A DNA stretch of 48,548 nucleotides from Lachnospiraceae bacterium (GTDB taxonomy: Bacteria; Bacillota; Clostridia; Lachnospirales; Lachnospiraceae), in NCBI GenBank assembly GCA_017620375.1, contig JAFZQN010000032.1, positions 1 to 48,548 of the forward strand, read 5' to 3'. Positions within the stretch are counted from its first letter, which is position 1; each line of letters opens with the position of its first letter. Shown in pieces: positions 24,118 through 32,149 of the stretch. Below the pieces are notes generated by a model. That model was not told where the DNA came from and searched no databases. It saw nothing but the letters and a program-made list of their open reading frames with translations. The translations under genes and the position numbers were made by a program.

Positions 24118-25803
24118 ATGGGAGAAAACAAAATCACCGATGATGCTATAAAACGCCTGGATTCATTATTTGAGGCATTTTCCATAGTGGCGGATGACAC
24201 CTATGTGTTCATCTGCGATATGAAATATGATTATTCACGTTGGTCAAAAGTATTGGTGGATCAATTTGAGCTTCCGGGGGAGTATATGTATGCTGCAGGA
24301 GTTATATGGGAGGAGCATATACATCCGGATGACCGTATGGCATATAATTTGGGTGTCGGCGCATTATTCAGCGGGAATATGACAGGACATGATATACAGT
24401 ATCGTGCGAAGCGTCCGGACGGAGAGTATGTACTTATTACATGCCGTGGTACCGTACTTAAAGATGATGAAGGTAATCCTGAATATTTTTGCGGATCGAT
24501 AAGAAACCACAGCCAGCGGAGCTATATAGATAATCTTACGGGACTGAGAAATCAGTATGGTTTCTTTGCCGATCTGCAAAGCTATATCCGTAACAGGATA
24601 CCTGTACGTATAGGAATGGCCGGTATAGGTAAGCTTACTGAGATAAACGAAGTACTCGGGTATAATGTGGGCAATCAGATACTTCAGTATTTTGGAAGAT
24701 ATCTTGTCGATAATGTAGCCAACCGCGGAGGCACATATCGACTGGATGGTTCACGCTTTGCGGTTGTTTCTGCGATACAGAGCAAGAAAGAATTTGAAGA
24801 AGCATATGAAAATGTACGTACACATTTCAGAAAAGGTGTCCGTATAGGTGATTATGATATCGTTGTTGAACTGAATGCGGGAATGCTTTCTTTAGATGAC
24901 TTTAATGTCGATGACCAGACAGTTTACTCGTGTCTTAATTTCGCATATGGCGAATCAAAAATGATAAAGCACGGGGATCTGGTAGTATTTAACAATGAGC
25001 TTACCGAGAAAAACAAAAGGCATTTTGAAAAATTCCATGCCATACGTGCATCGATCACACAGGGATTTAAGGGCTTTTCTCTGGTATATCAGCCGGTAGT
25101 TGATGCCGATACCGAAAAGCTTATAGGAGTGGAGGCACTGCTCAGATGGAGAAACGATGACTACGGTTTCGTTCCACCTGATGTATTTATCCCGTTTTTG
25201 GAAAAGGATCCTCTGTTCCCGCAACTCGGTGAATGGATCATAGAAAAGGCTCTTTATGATGCTAAAAGGTTATTAGAGGTAGCACCGAATGCAAATATGA
25301 ATATCAACTTTTCGTATACCCAGCTTGAAAGGGCAGGGTTTACGGATTCTATATGGAAACTTATCAAAAAAGCGGATATAGCACCCGAACAGCTGTGTAT
25401 TGAACTGACTGAGAGGTGCAGGCTGCTTGACATGGAGCTTTTAAGAAACGTGATCGTATCACTTAAGGCGGGCGGTGTCAGGATCGCACTGGATGATTTC
25501 GGTACAGGATTTTCATCTGTCGGACTGGTTAAGGAGCTTCCGTTTGATACCATCAAGATAGACAGAAGCTTTGTACAGCATATAGAGGAAGACGAAAGAG
25601 AGAAAAAGCTGCTTAACCATTTCACAGACATAGCAGGTACTTTCGGAGCCAAGGTATGTGTGGAAGGTATAGAAACATCAGGTATGAGGGATATAATCAA
25701 GAAATACGGTATCCACAGTTTCCAGGGATATTTTTATTCCAAGCCCATACCCATGGACGAACTGCTTGAAAAGATCAAAACCGGAACACTGCTTGGCGGC
25801 TGA
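24118..25803 (+). CDS. PAS-GGDEF-EAL protein, predicted cyclic di-GMP phosphodiesterase
   Basis: This 561-residue protein has a PAS-like sensor domain (about 25-130, with WEEHIHPDDR and RYRAKRPDGEYV-like sequence), a GGDEF domain (about 140-290) and an EAL domain (about 305-555). The GGDEF signature is replaced by LDGSRF at about 209-214, so it should not make cyclic di-GMP. The EAL domain looks intact: GVEALLRW (E339), ELTERCRLLD, ALDDFGTGFSSVGLVKELP, KIDRSF, and VEGIETS with SFQGYFYSKP. It should therefore hydrolyse cyclic di-GMP to pGpG. GGAGGGG precedes the ATG. It closes the gene run that starts with an active cyclase, so writer and eraser flank the reverse transcriptase. Confidence 0.9.
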   Translation: MGENKITDDAIKRLDSLFEAFSIVADDTYVFICDMKYDYSRWSKVLVDQFELPGEYMYAAGVIWEEHIHPDDRMAYNLGVGALFSGNMTGHDIQYRAKRPDGEYVLITCRGTVLKDDEGNPEYFCGSIRNHSQRSYIDNLTGLRNQYGFFADLQSYIRNRIPVRIGMAGIGKLTEINEVLGYNVGNQILQYFGRYLVDNVANRGGTYRLDGSRFAVVSAIQSKKEFEEAYENVRTHFRKGVRIGDYDIVVELNAGMLSLDDFNVDDQTVYSCLNFAYGESKMIKHGDLVVFNNELTEKNKRHFEKFHAIRASITQGFKGFSLVYQPVVDADTEKLIGVEALLRWRNDDYGFVPPDVFIPFLEKDPLFPQLGEWIIEKALYDAKRLLEVAPNANMNINFSYTQLERAGFTDSIWKLIKKADIAPEQLCIELTERCRLLDMELLRNVIVSLKAGGVRIALDDFGTGFSSVGLVKELPFDTIKIDRSFVQHIEEDEREKKLLNHFTDIAGTFGAKVCVEGIETSGMRDIIKKYGIHSFQGYFYSKPIPMDELLEKIKTGTLLGG

Positions 25804-25810
25804 TTAATCC

Positions 25811-25839
25811 TTGACGCAAAAGGGTATATGATTTATAAT
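25811..25839 (+). promoter_or_regulatory. Promoter of the 202-residue unknown gene
   Basis: TTGACG (25811-25816), a 17-bp spacer and TATAAT (25834-25839), 54 bases before the ATG at 25893. This near-consensus promoter separates that gene from the EAL gene. Confidence 0.75.
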
Positions 25840-25892
25840 TTATAAAGGTTTGGTTGGTATTTAATTTAATATCATGAAAAGAGAGGTATGAT

Positions 25893-26501
25893 ATGGGGTT
25901 CTTAGATAACATTTTAAAGTCGGTAAAAAGAGAAGCGGAACATGATGCATCAAGAAAGGCATCAAATGCCATAAGTAATTCTATCAATAACCTGTTTAAC
26001 AAGAAACCTCAGGGAGGAAGCAGTGCACCTCAAGCAAATGCACCTTCAAATACAGCTCCCGCACCTTCTACCGAAAGGTATCAGGGCTTTGTGATCCAGA
26101 GTAATAACTCTGACAGCTATAAGCCTGCTGAGGCTACGGTTAACAGTGACGGTACAGTTATCATAGACGGTATAGATTATTCACAGAACTATAACTGCAA
26201 TATCGATCATTTCAGATCCATATTAAAGGAGAGCTTCCCCGATATGGAATTAAGAGAGGATGTACCGCTCAATCAGATCATCCCCGGACTTAACGGAGCA
26301 TATCAGTCGGTATCGTTCTTACTTTCACAGGGAGGAGCTCCCAAGGTGGTTATCCAGATCAGATATCCTCATCAGAGTACACGCTCAGGCTCACAGCGTG
26401 CATGTCAGCAGAACGGCATCGGATATATCAGCCTCTGGACAAATTACAAGAACCAGAAGGAATATATCGAAAAGCGCGTAAAGGATGCGCTCTGGAACTA
26501 A
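25893..26501 (+). CDS. Conserved-looking cytoplasmic protein of unknown function
   Basis: A 202-residue protein that I do not recognise. The N-terminus (about 1-40) is a predicted helix rich in Lys, Ala and Ser. A low-complexity Pro/Ala/Ser/Asn linker follows (about 43-62). The C-terminal domain (about 68-200) contains IIDGIDYSQNYN, QSVSFLLSQGGAPKVVIQIRYP and RACQQNGIGYISLWTNY. The strand pattern with VVIQI and the following short helix faintly resembles a nuclease-like alpha/beta fold, but no catalytic set is evident. AGAGAGG lies before the ATG. It has its own strong promoter and a double hairpin after it, so it is a single-gene unit. Confidence 0.65.
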   Translation: MGFLDNILKSVKREAEHDASRKASNAISNSINNLFNKKPQGGSSAPQANAPSNTAPAPSTERYQGFVIQSNNSDSYKPAEATVNSDGTVIIDGIDYSQNYNCNIDHFRSILKESFPDMELREDVPLNQIIPGLNGAYQSVSFLLSQGGAPKVVIQIRYPHQSTRSGSQRACQQNGIGYISLWTNYKNQKEYIEKRVKDALWN

Positions 26502-26605
26502 TGATCTCGTTCAAAAAGAAGAACGCGTTTTTAACGCACCTGCATGGGGTGCAGCAGGCTTCATTATATTGGTTGTGCAGGTAACCGAAGCATGTATCAC
26601 CCGGT

Positions 26606-26640
26606 AATCAAAGTATCTACTTTGATTTTAAGTTTTTCTT
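26606..26640 (+). terminator. First of two tandem terminators
   Basis: AATCAAAGTA (26606-26615) and TACTTTGATT (26618-26627) form a long stem, followed by a T-rich run. It lies about 105 bases after the unknown gene; between the two I see only short weak hairpins. Confidence 0.6.
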
Positions 26641-26650
26641 CTTTTTAATT

Positions 26651-26678
26651 GGGCTTCAGTTTTGAAGCCCGTTTTTTT
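26651..26678 (+). terminator. Second tandem terminator, strong
   Basis: GGGCTTC (26651-26657), a 6-base loop, GAAGCCC (26664-26670), then a run of seven T. Classic intrinsic terminator. Confidence 0.9.
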
Positions 26679-26680
26679 AT

Positions 26681-26709
26681 TTGATAATTTATATTTTGTG
26701 TGGTATAAT
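26681..26709 (+). promoter_or_regulatory. Promoter of the DHH phosphoesterase gene
   Basis: TTGATA (26681-26686), a 17-bp spacer and TATAAT (26704-26709), 73 bases before the ATG at 26783 and immediately after a strong terminator. Confidence 0.75.
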
Positions 26710-26782
26710 ATAAAATGTATCAATTTAGGTTAATGATGCACAAAAAGAGGGGACTATCGAAAGATAGAAGAACGGGGATTTA

Positions 26783-27838
26783 ATGGATATTTTAAAATTT
26801 TACACGTTAATAGAATATTGCCGGGATAAGAAAACATATATCCAGACGCATAACATTCCCGATCCGGATGCTATAGGTTCCGCGTTCGGATTGAAGAAGA
26901 TATTCAGGCATTACGGCCTGAATCCCACTATATGTTATGACGGCGAACTTGACAGGATAAGTGCTGCCAAGATGATGGATATGTTCGGTATTGAGATGTA
27001 TTCGACCAACGAGATCATGGACACCATGAAGTGGGAAGACTGCATTATATGTATCGATACCCAGAAAAAAGCAGGTAATATAACGGATATGAACGGTACC
27101 GAGATAGCGGTCATCGATCATCATCCGGAGGTTGATTATTCTATAACTCATAATTATCTGTATAAGGATATCAGAAAGGTCGGATCATGCTGTACCATAG
27201 TTGCGGGGTATTTTAAGGAGCTTGGTATCGAGCCCAGTTCCGAGACCGCTACGGTGCTTTTACATGGGTTAAAGATGGATACGCTCGACTTTACAAGAGG
27301 TGTGACCAAGACCGATATAGAGATGTTTGCATATCTCCATGAGCTTGCCGATGAGGATAAGCTTAAGGGCTTGGAGAGCAGCGGTATCATATTTAATGAT
27401 CTGAAAACCTACAGTGCGGCTATAAACAATATTCATGTATTTGATTATATGGGGATTTCCTATATACCTTTCCCTTGTCCGGATTCACTTGTATCCATGG
27501 TGGCTGATTTCATCATGTCATTGAAAGAGATAGAGGTAGCTGTCGTATACAACGTACGGCCGGACGGTCTTAAGTTCTCGGTACGTTCAGAGAGAAGGGA
27601 TGTTGATGCCGGAGTTCTTATATCGGCGGCACTTACGGGACTCGGTTCCGGCGGTGGTCATGCAGCTATGGCCGGCGGCAGGATACAGTCGGAAAGGCTT
27701 TCGGAACTAGGACCTTTCAGAGAGCATTTCATCAATGAGCGTTTCATGAAGATACTCGGTATTTCAAATACAAGAAGTATCAGACAGTCACTTGTTCCGT
27801 CATCAAACATCAAGTATGATATAAAGAACTTACAGTAG
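26783..27838 (+). CDS. DHH/DHHA1-family phosphoesterase
   Basis: A 351-residue cytoplasmic phosphoesterase of the NrnA-like group, which cleaves short oligonucleotides, pAp or cyclic dinucleotide products. Metal-binding motifs are THNIPDPDAIGS (H23, D27, D29), a middle Asp in CIDTQKK, and the DHH in VIDHHPEVD. The DHHA1 substrate-binding domain is near the C-terminus, with GSGGGHAAMAGGRI. The start is supported by GGGGAT before the ATG. It is a single-gene unit with its own promoter and terminator. Which substrate it prefers cannot be told from the sequence. As pGpG is made by the EAL protein nearby, turnover of that dinucleotide is one possibility. Confidence 0.9.
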   Translation: MDILKFYTLIEYCRDKKTYIQTHNIPDPDAIGSAFGLKKIFRHYGLNPTICYDGELDRISAAKMMDMFGIEMYSTNEIMDTMKWEDCIICIDTQKKAGNITDMNGTEIAVIDHHPEVDYSITHNYLYKDIRKVGSCCTIVAGYFKELGIEPSSETATVLLHGLKMDTLDFTRGVTKTDIEMFAYLHELADEDKLKGLESSGIIFNDLKTYSAAINNIHVFDYMGISYIPFPCPDSLVSMVADFIMSLKEIEVAVVYNVRPDGLKFSVRSERRDVDAGVLISAALTGLGSGGGHAAMAGGRIQSERLSELGPFREHFINERFMKILGISNTRSIRQSLVPSSNIKYDIKNLQ

Positions 27839-27850
27839 TTAAATACAGTA

Positions 27851-27881
27851 AAACAGACCTTAGTATGAGGTCTGTTTTTTT
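27851..27881 (+). terminator. Terminator after the DHH gene
   Basis: AAACAGACCT (27851-27860), a 7-base loop, AGGTCTGTTT (27868-27877) and T up to 27881. A strong intrinsic terminator. Confidence 0.9.
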
Positions 27882-27894
27882 AATAAAAATTAAC

Positions 27895-27923
27895 TTGAAA
27901 AAATATATCGATAATGTTATAAT
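27895..27923 (+). promoter_or_regulatory. Promoter of the ATPase and ferredoxin oxidoreductase genes
   Basis: TTGAAA (27895-27900), a 17-bp spacer and TATAAT (27918-27923), 59 bases before the ATG at 27983. No other promoter was recognised before the oxidoreductase genes. Confidence 0.75.
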
Positions 27924-27982
27924 GCATATTTATGTAGGATTTCAGCATTTTTTTGCATATTTTTAATAGGAAGGAAGCCTTA

Positions 27983-28693
27983 ATGACTGAGCAGATATTA
28001 AACAGCTTAAAGAATTTTATATTGGTTACCGGTCATTACGGCTGTGGTAAGACTAATTTTACCATGAATCTTGCTCTTGATTATGCAAAAGCCGGAAGAA
28101 AGGTCACCGTAGTAGATATGGACCTGATCAATCCTTACTTCAGGACATCCGATTTTAAGGGTGTGCTTGAGGAAAAAGGTATAGAGGTCATAACTCCTGT
28201 GTTCGGCGGCACCAATCTTGATATACCGTCATTACCTGCTAGTATGTACGGTATTTTTGAGAAAAAGGATGTGGTCATCATAGATGTCGGCGGAGACGAT
28301 GCTGGATCCATGGTACTCGGAAGGTTTAAGCCTCAGTTTGATACTGTTGACTATGACATGTTGTATGTGATCAACCGTTTCAGGTCACTAAGTACCGACC
28401 TTGATGAGGCGATCGAAGTACTTGGAGAGATCGAGGCTGTGTCCGGACTTAAGCCGCATTACCTGATAAACAACTCACATATGATGGCTGAGACCGGTCA
28501 GGCTATATATGACGAGGGTAAGCAGTTTGCAGAGATGATATCCGAGAAAACCGGACTTAAAGTACTGTGCCATACATTGGATAAAGAACTGTACGATAAA
28601 GGGATCGTCATACCGGATGCAGATGACAGCATATATCCTATAGAAATTCATGTTAAGACAATCTGGCAAAAGCAGAAGATGGTCCAGATATAA
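27983..28693 (+). CDS. ParA/MinD-like P-loop ATPase
   Basis: A 236-residue ATPase with a Walker A motif GHYGCGKT (17-24) and the strand VTVVDMDLINPYFR, which is typical of the SIMIBI class of ParA/MinD and ArsA-type enzymes. VVIIDVGGDDAGSMVLG follows as the Walker B region. The ATG at 27983 is chosen because AGGAAGGAAG lies just upstream; a longer in-frame start has no such site. It precedes the oxidoreductase genes by 55 bases and probably shares their transcript. It could act in cluster or cofactor loading of that enzyme; this is inferred from position only. Confidence 0.82.
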   Translation: MTEQILNSLKNFILVTGHYGCGKTNFTMNLALDYAKAGRKVTVVDMDLINPYFRTSDFKGVLEEKGIEVITPVFGGTNLDIPSLPASMYGIFEKKDVVIIDVGGDDAGSMVLGRFKPQFDTVDYDMLYVINRFRSLSTDLDEAIEVLGEIEAVSGLKPHYLINNSHMMAETGQAIYDEGKQFAEMISEKTGLKVLCHTLDKELYDKGIVIPDADDSIYPIEIHVKTIWQKQKMVQI

Positions 28694-28748
28694 TTTAGTT
28701 TAAGATATTATCAAATAGACGCATTTTACGAAGTAAGGAGGTTTGAAG

Positions 28749-28958
28749 ATGGGCAAAGTAACTATTAACGAGTCACTGTGTAAGGGCTGTGAGATGTGTG
28801 TAAATGCATGTCCCCTGCATCTCCTTGCACTCGATAAGGACAGATTAAATGTTAAGGGATATCATCCCGCAAGCATGACAGATCCCAGCAAGTGTACAGG
28901 ATGTAAGTCATGTGCTACTATGTGTCCTGATGTATGTATTACCGTAGAGAGAGATTAA
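28749..28958 (+). CDS. Ferredoxin-like subunit of a 2-oxoacid:ferredoxin oxidoreductase
   Basis: A 69-residue protein with two [4Fe-4S] clusters: CKGCEMCVNACP (C11, C14, C17, C21) and CTGCKSCATMCP (C49, C52, C55, C59). It moves electrons from the catalytic subunits to soluble ferredoxin. The ATG at 28749 follows AAGGAGG (28735-28741). An in-frame TTG two codons earlier is too close to that site. It lies 15 bases before the alpha subunit, and four-subunit enzymes of this family have exactly this small delta subunit. Cytoplasmic. Confidence 0.92.
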   Translation: MGKVTINESLCKGCEMCVNACPLHLLALDKDRLNVKGYHPASMTDPSKCTGCKSCATMCPDVCITVERD

Positions 28959-28973
28959 AAAGGAGATAAAATC

Positions 28974-30029
28974 ATGTCAGAGAAAGTTTTAATGAAAGGA
29001 AATGAGGCACTTGGCGAGGCTGCTATCCAGGCAGGCTGCCGTCATTTCTTCGGATATCCGATCACGCCTCAGACAGAACTTTCCGCATACCTTTCAAAGA
29101 AGATGCCTAAAGTAGGCGGCACCTTCCTTCAGGCAGAGTCGGAAATCGCAGCTATCAACATGGTACTCGGCGCAGCCGGTTCAGGTGTTCGTGCCATGAC
29201 ATCATCGTCTTCACCCGGAATAAGCCTTAAGTCAGAGGGCGTTAGCTATATCGCAGGTTCTGACGTTCCGGCAGTTATTATAAATGTTCAGCGTGGCGGC
29301 CCCGGCCTTGGTTCTATTCAGCCTTCACAGGCAGATTACTGGCAGGCAACAAAGGCACTCGGTCACGGTGACTTCCAGCTTTTCGTACTTGCTCCTTCAA
29401 CAGTACAGGAGATGGCTGACTTCGTTGCACTTGCATTTGAGACAGCTGAAAAGTACAGAATGCCCGCTATGATCCTTTCTGACGGTATGTTAGGTCAGAT
29501 GATGGAGCCCGTTGTATTCCCCGATGCTACAGAGGTACATGAGGGAGATAAGTCATGGGCTGCTTCAGGACATAAGAATCAGAGAAAGCACAATGTAGTT
29601 AACTCTCTTTATATTGAAGCTAAAGACCTTGAGCAGAAGGTAGTTGAGCGTTATCAGCGTTATGAGCTTGTAAAGGCTAATGAGCAGCGTTCAGAGAGCT
29701 ACTTAACAGAGGATGCCGATATCGTAGTAGTAGCATTCGGTGCTTCTTCACGTGTATCAAGATCTGCAGTTAACGCTGCAAGAGCTAAGGGTATCAAGGC
29801 AGGTTTATTCAGACCCATCACACTTTGGCCTTACCCTGTTGATGCATTAGAGAAGACCATCGGCACAGCTAAGAAGTACTTAACAGTAGAGATGAACATG
29901 GGCCAGATGATCGAAGACGTTAGATTAGCAGTTAACGGCAGAAAGCCTGTAGAGTTCTTCGGACGTACCGGCGGTATCATCCCTACACCTGCAGAAGTAC
30001 TTGCTAAGATCGAAGAAATGGCTAAATAA
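28974..30029 (+). CDS. vorB: 2-oxoacid:ferredoxin oxidoreductase alpha subunit, VorB type
   Basis: This 351-residue subunit is the pyrimidine-binding half of a thiamine-diphosphate enzyme that oxidises a 2-oxo acid to its CoA ester with ferredoxin as acceptor. Family marks are FFGYPITPQTELSAYL, LQAESEIAAINMVLGAAGSG, TSSSSPGISL and QRGGPGLGSIQPSQADYWQA. Sequence like this is usually called VorB (branched-chain 2-oxoisovalerate), though 2-oxoglutarate enzymes (KorA) are similar, so substrate is not settled. It might degrade branched-chain amino acids together with ilvE, which lies 24 kb upstream. The start follows AAGGAG at the usual distance. Confidence 0.9.
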   Translation: MSEKVLMKGNEALGEAAIQAGCRHFFGYPITPQTELSAYLSKKMPKVGGTFLQAESEIAAINMVLGAAGSGVRAMTSSSSPGISLKSEGVSYIAGSDVPAVIINVQRGGPGLGSIQPSQADYWQATKALGHGDFQLFVLAPSTVQEMADFVALAFETAEKYRMPAMILSDGMLGQMMEPVVFPDATEVHEGDKSWAASGHKNQRKHNVVNSLYIEAKDLEQKVVERYQRYELVKANEQRSESYLTEDADIVVVAFGASSRVSRSAVNAARAKGIKAGLFRPITLWPYPVDALEKTIGTAKKYLTVEMNMGQMIEDVRLAVNGRKPVEFFGRTGGIIPTPAEVLAKIEEMAK

Positions 30030-30046
30030 GAAAGGAGAGAATTAAA

Positions 30047-30802
30047 ATGGCAGTAGTATTCCAAAAACCCCATGCATTAGCAGACATCCCCTTTCATTAT
30101 TGTCCCGGCTGTACGCATGGTATAGTACACAGACTTGTTGCAGAAGCTATCGATGAATTAGGCGTTGAAGGAAATGCAGTAGGTATTGCTTCTGTTGGTT
30201 GTTCAGTATTCAGTTACAATTATTTCAACTGCGATATGATCCAGGCTCCTCACGGACGTGCACAGGCAGTAGCTACAGGTGTTAAACGTGCTCATCCCGA
30301 GAATATCGTATTCACATATCAGGGCGACGGCGATCTTGCAGCTATCGGTACCTGTGAGACAGTACATGCAGCTACCCGTGGTGAGAATATCACAGTTATT
30401 TTCATTAACAATGCAATCTACGGTATGACCGGCGGACAGATGGCTCCTACATCACTTCCCGGACAGATCACACAGACCACACCTTACGGTCGTGACGTTA
30501 AGACTGCAGGTTATCCCATCAGAATGTGCGAAATGCTTTCAACACTTGACGGTGTAGCTCTTGCACAGCGTGTAACAGTAGATAACGTTAAGCATGTAAA
30601 TGAAGCTAAGAAGGCTATCAAGAAGGCTTTCCAGAACCAGATCGACGGCCTTGGCTATTCTATAATCGAAGTTGTTTCAACCTGTCCTACCAACTGGGGT
30701 CTCAGCCCTAAGGCAGCTGTTGAATGGCTTGAGAACAATATGCTTCCTTACTATCCTTTAGGTGTATACAAGGATAAGACTGCTGAGGGAGGTGACAAAT
30801 AA
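30047..30802 (+). CDS. 2-oxoacid:ferredoxin oxidoreductase beta subunit
   Basis: The thiamine-diphosphate-binding subunit (251 residues). The motif runs from YQGDGDLAAIGTCETVHAA to NNAIYGMTGGQMAPTS, which gives the GDG...NN diphosphate-binding signature. The N-terminal FHYCPGCTHGIVHRLVAEA is typical for this subunit. AAAGGAGAG lies 10 bases before the ATG. Its stop overlaps the ATG of the gamma subunit by one base (TAATG), so the two are translationally coupled. Together with the 351-residue alpha subunit it forms the catalytic core. Confidence 0.92.
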   Translation: MAVVFQKPHALADIPFHYCPGCTHGIVHRLVAEAIDELGVEGNAVGIASVGCSVFSYNYFNCDMIQAPHGRAQAVATGVKRAHPENIVFTYQGDGDLAAIGTCETVHAATRGENITVIFINNAIYGMTGGQMAPTSLPGQITQTTPYGRDVKTAGYPIRMCEMLSTLDGVALAQRVTVDNVKHVNEAKKAIKKAFQNQIDGLGYSIIEVVSTCPTNWGLSPKAAVEWLENNMLPYYPLGVYKDKTAEGGDK

Positions 30803-31338
30803 TGGCTAATACTATGAATGTCCTTCTTGCAGGTTTCGGTGGTCAGGGTATCCTTTTCACCGGTAAGGTTATGGTATACGGAGCTCTTACAGAGGGTAAG
30901 GAGCTCAGCTGGCTTCCTTCTTACGGTCCCGAGATGCGTGGCGGTACATGTAACTGTTCAGTAGTTATAAGTGATGAAGCTATCGGCTCACCCCTTGTTA
31001 CTAATCCTGACGTACTTGTAGCTATGAACCGTCCTTCACTCGAAAAGTTCGTTGGCAGCGTAGTACCCGGCGGCACAATCCTTGTTGACAGCTCAACAGT
31101 TGATATCAAGGTTGAAAGAACTGACGTTACTGTATACTATGTTCCCGCTACAAGCCTTGCAGACAAGAACGGTCTTAAGGGACTTGCAAACATCATTCTT
31201 CTTGGAAAGCTTTTCAAAGAGAAGCAGTTCATTTCCAGAGAATCACTTGATAAGGGACTTGCAAAGTGCATCCCCGCCAAGAAAGCAGAGATGCTTGAAT
31301 TCAATAAAAAAGCTCTTGAGATCGGTATGGAGCAGTAA
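30802..31338 (+). CDS. 2-oxoacid:ferredoxin oxidoreductase gamma subunit
   Basis: The gamma subunit (178 residues) completes the four-gene set. It opens with [21 protein letters not shown] and has [22 protein letters not shown], both diagnostic of this subunit. It shares the base A30802 with the beta gene. GGGAGG lies just before its start inside the beta gene. A strong hairpin terminator follows 13 bases after the stop. The order delta, alpha, beta, gamma is that seen in VorDABC-type clusters of clostridia. Confidence 0.92.
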   Translation: MANTMNVLLAGFGGQGILFTGKVMVYGALTEGKELSWLPSYGPEMRGGTCNCSVVISDEAIGSPLVTNPDVLVAMNRPSLEKFVGSVVPGGTILVDSSTVDIKVERTDVTVYYVPATSLADKNGLKGLANIILLGKLFKEKQFISRESLDKGLAKCIPAKKAEMLEFNKKALEIGMEQ

Positions 31339-31351
31339 GATCAAAGTATAT

Positions 31352-31382
31352 AACGGAACGGCCAATGACCGTTCCGTTTTTT
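31352..31382 (+). terminator. Terminator after the oxidoreductase operon
   Basis: AACGGAACGG (31352-31361), a 7-base loop, CCGTTCCGTT (31369-31378) and T to 31382. It ends just before the ribosome-binding site of the response regulator gene, leaving no space for a promoter in between. Confidence 0.9.
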
Positions 31383-31395
31383 AAAGGACTGTATT

Positions 31396-32097
31396 ATGAG
31401 AATAGCGGTATGCGATGACGAGGAAAGATTTCTTACGGACATCAAGGATCACATCTACGAGATATATAACAGCATGGATGTTGTAGTCGATTGCTTTACA
31501 AGCGGTAAGAACCTTATCAATTCCTTTGATAAGCAATCTTACGATCTGGTTTTCCTGGATATAGAAATGCCGGAAATTGACGGATTGACTTTGGCCAAAA
31601 TGCTCAGAGAAAAGAGTAATGAGCTTAATATAGTATTCTTAACGGGGCATATTGAATATGCTTTGGAGGGTTATGAGGTAAATGCCTTAAGATATCTTAC
31701 AAAGCCCGTAAAGAAGGATAAGATGCTTGAAGTACTGCACTATGTATCGGAAAAGCTTACGAAAAACCATAAGCTAAAGATACGTGTAGACGGTGAAGAT
31801 ACTTTTATAGATGTAAATGATATCGTATATTTTGAAGCACAGAATCAGTATATCATGATCTATACAAAGACAGGTGAGTACCTTGTACGCTATAATATTT
31901 CGGACTATGAAAACGAGCTGGTTAAGGATGGATTTTTCAGAACTCACCGCAGTTACCTTGTAAATCTGTCAAAGGTTAAAAAGATCGGAAAAGCTGAGGT
32001 AATAATGGAAGGGGATAAAGAAGTCCCGGTGAGCCGGAATACGGTAAAAGCCTTGAAAGAGGCGCTTTATTCGTATATTGAAAAGGCTGCGTTTTAA
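31396..32097 (+). CDS. LytTR-family response regulator (AgrA/ComE-like)
   Basis: A 233-residue regulator. The receiver domain (1-120) has the acidic pair CDDEERF, the phosphoacceptor D55 in FLDIEMP, and the conserved Lys in LTKPVKK. A LytTR DNA-binding domain (about 132-228) follows, with VYFEAQNQYIMIYTKTGEYL and FFRTHRSYLVNLSKVKKI. LytTR proteins bind as pairs to direct repeats about 21 bp apart. AAAGGA lies 7 bases before the ATG. The partner kinase starts 53 bases downstream, and a repeat pair of the right geometry lies beyond it at 33627-33665. Confidence 0.93.
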   Translation: MRIAVCDDEERFLTDIKDHIYEIYNSMDVVVDCFTSGKNLINSFDKQSYDLVFLDIEMPEIDGLTLAKMLREKSNELNIVFLTGHIEYALEGYEVNALRYLTKPVKKDKMLEVLHYVSEKLTKNHKLKIRVDGEDTFIDVNDIVYFEAQNQYIMIYTKTGEYLVRYNISDYENELVKDGFFRTHRSYLVNLSKVKKIGKAEVIMEGDKEVPVSRNTVKALKEALYSYIEKAAF

Positions 32098-32149
32098 AGT
32101 GAGCCGGCTAAAGAAGTCATACAGCGATTGTTAGAAGAAAGGATACATC

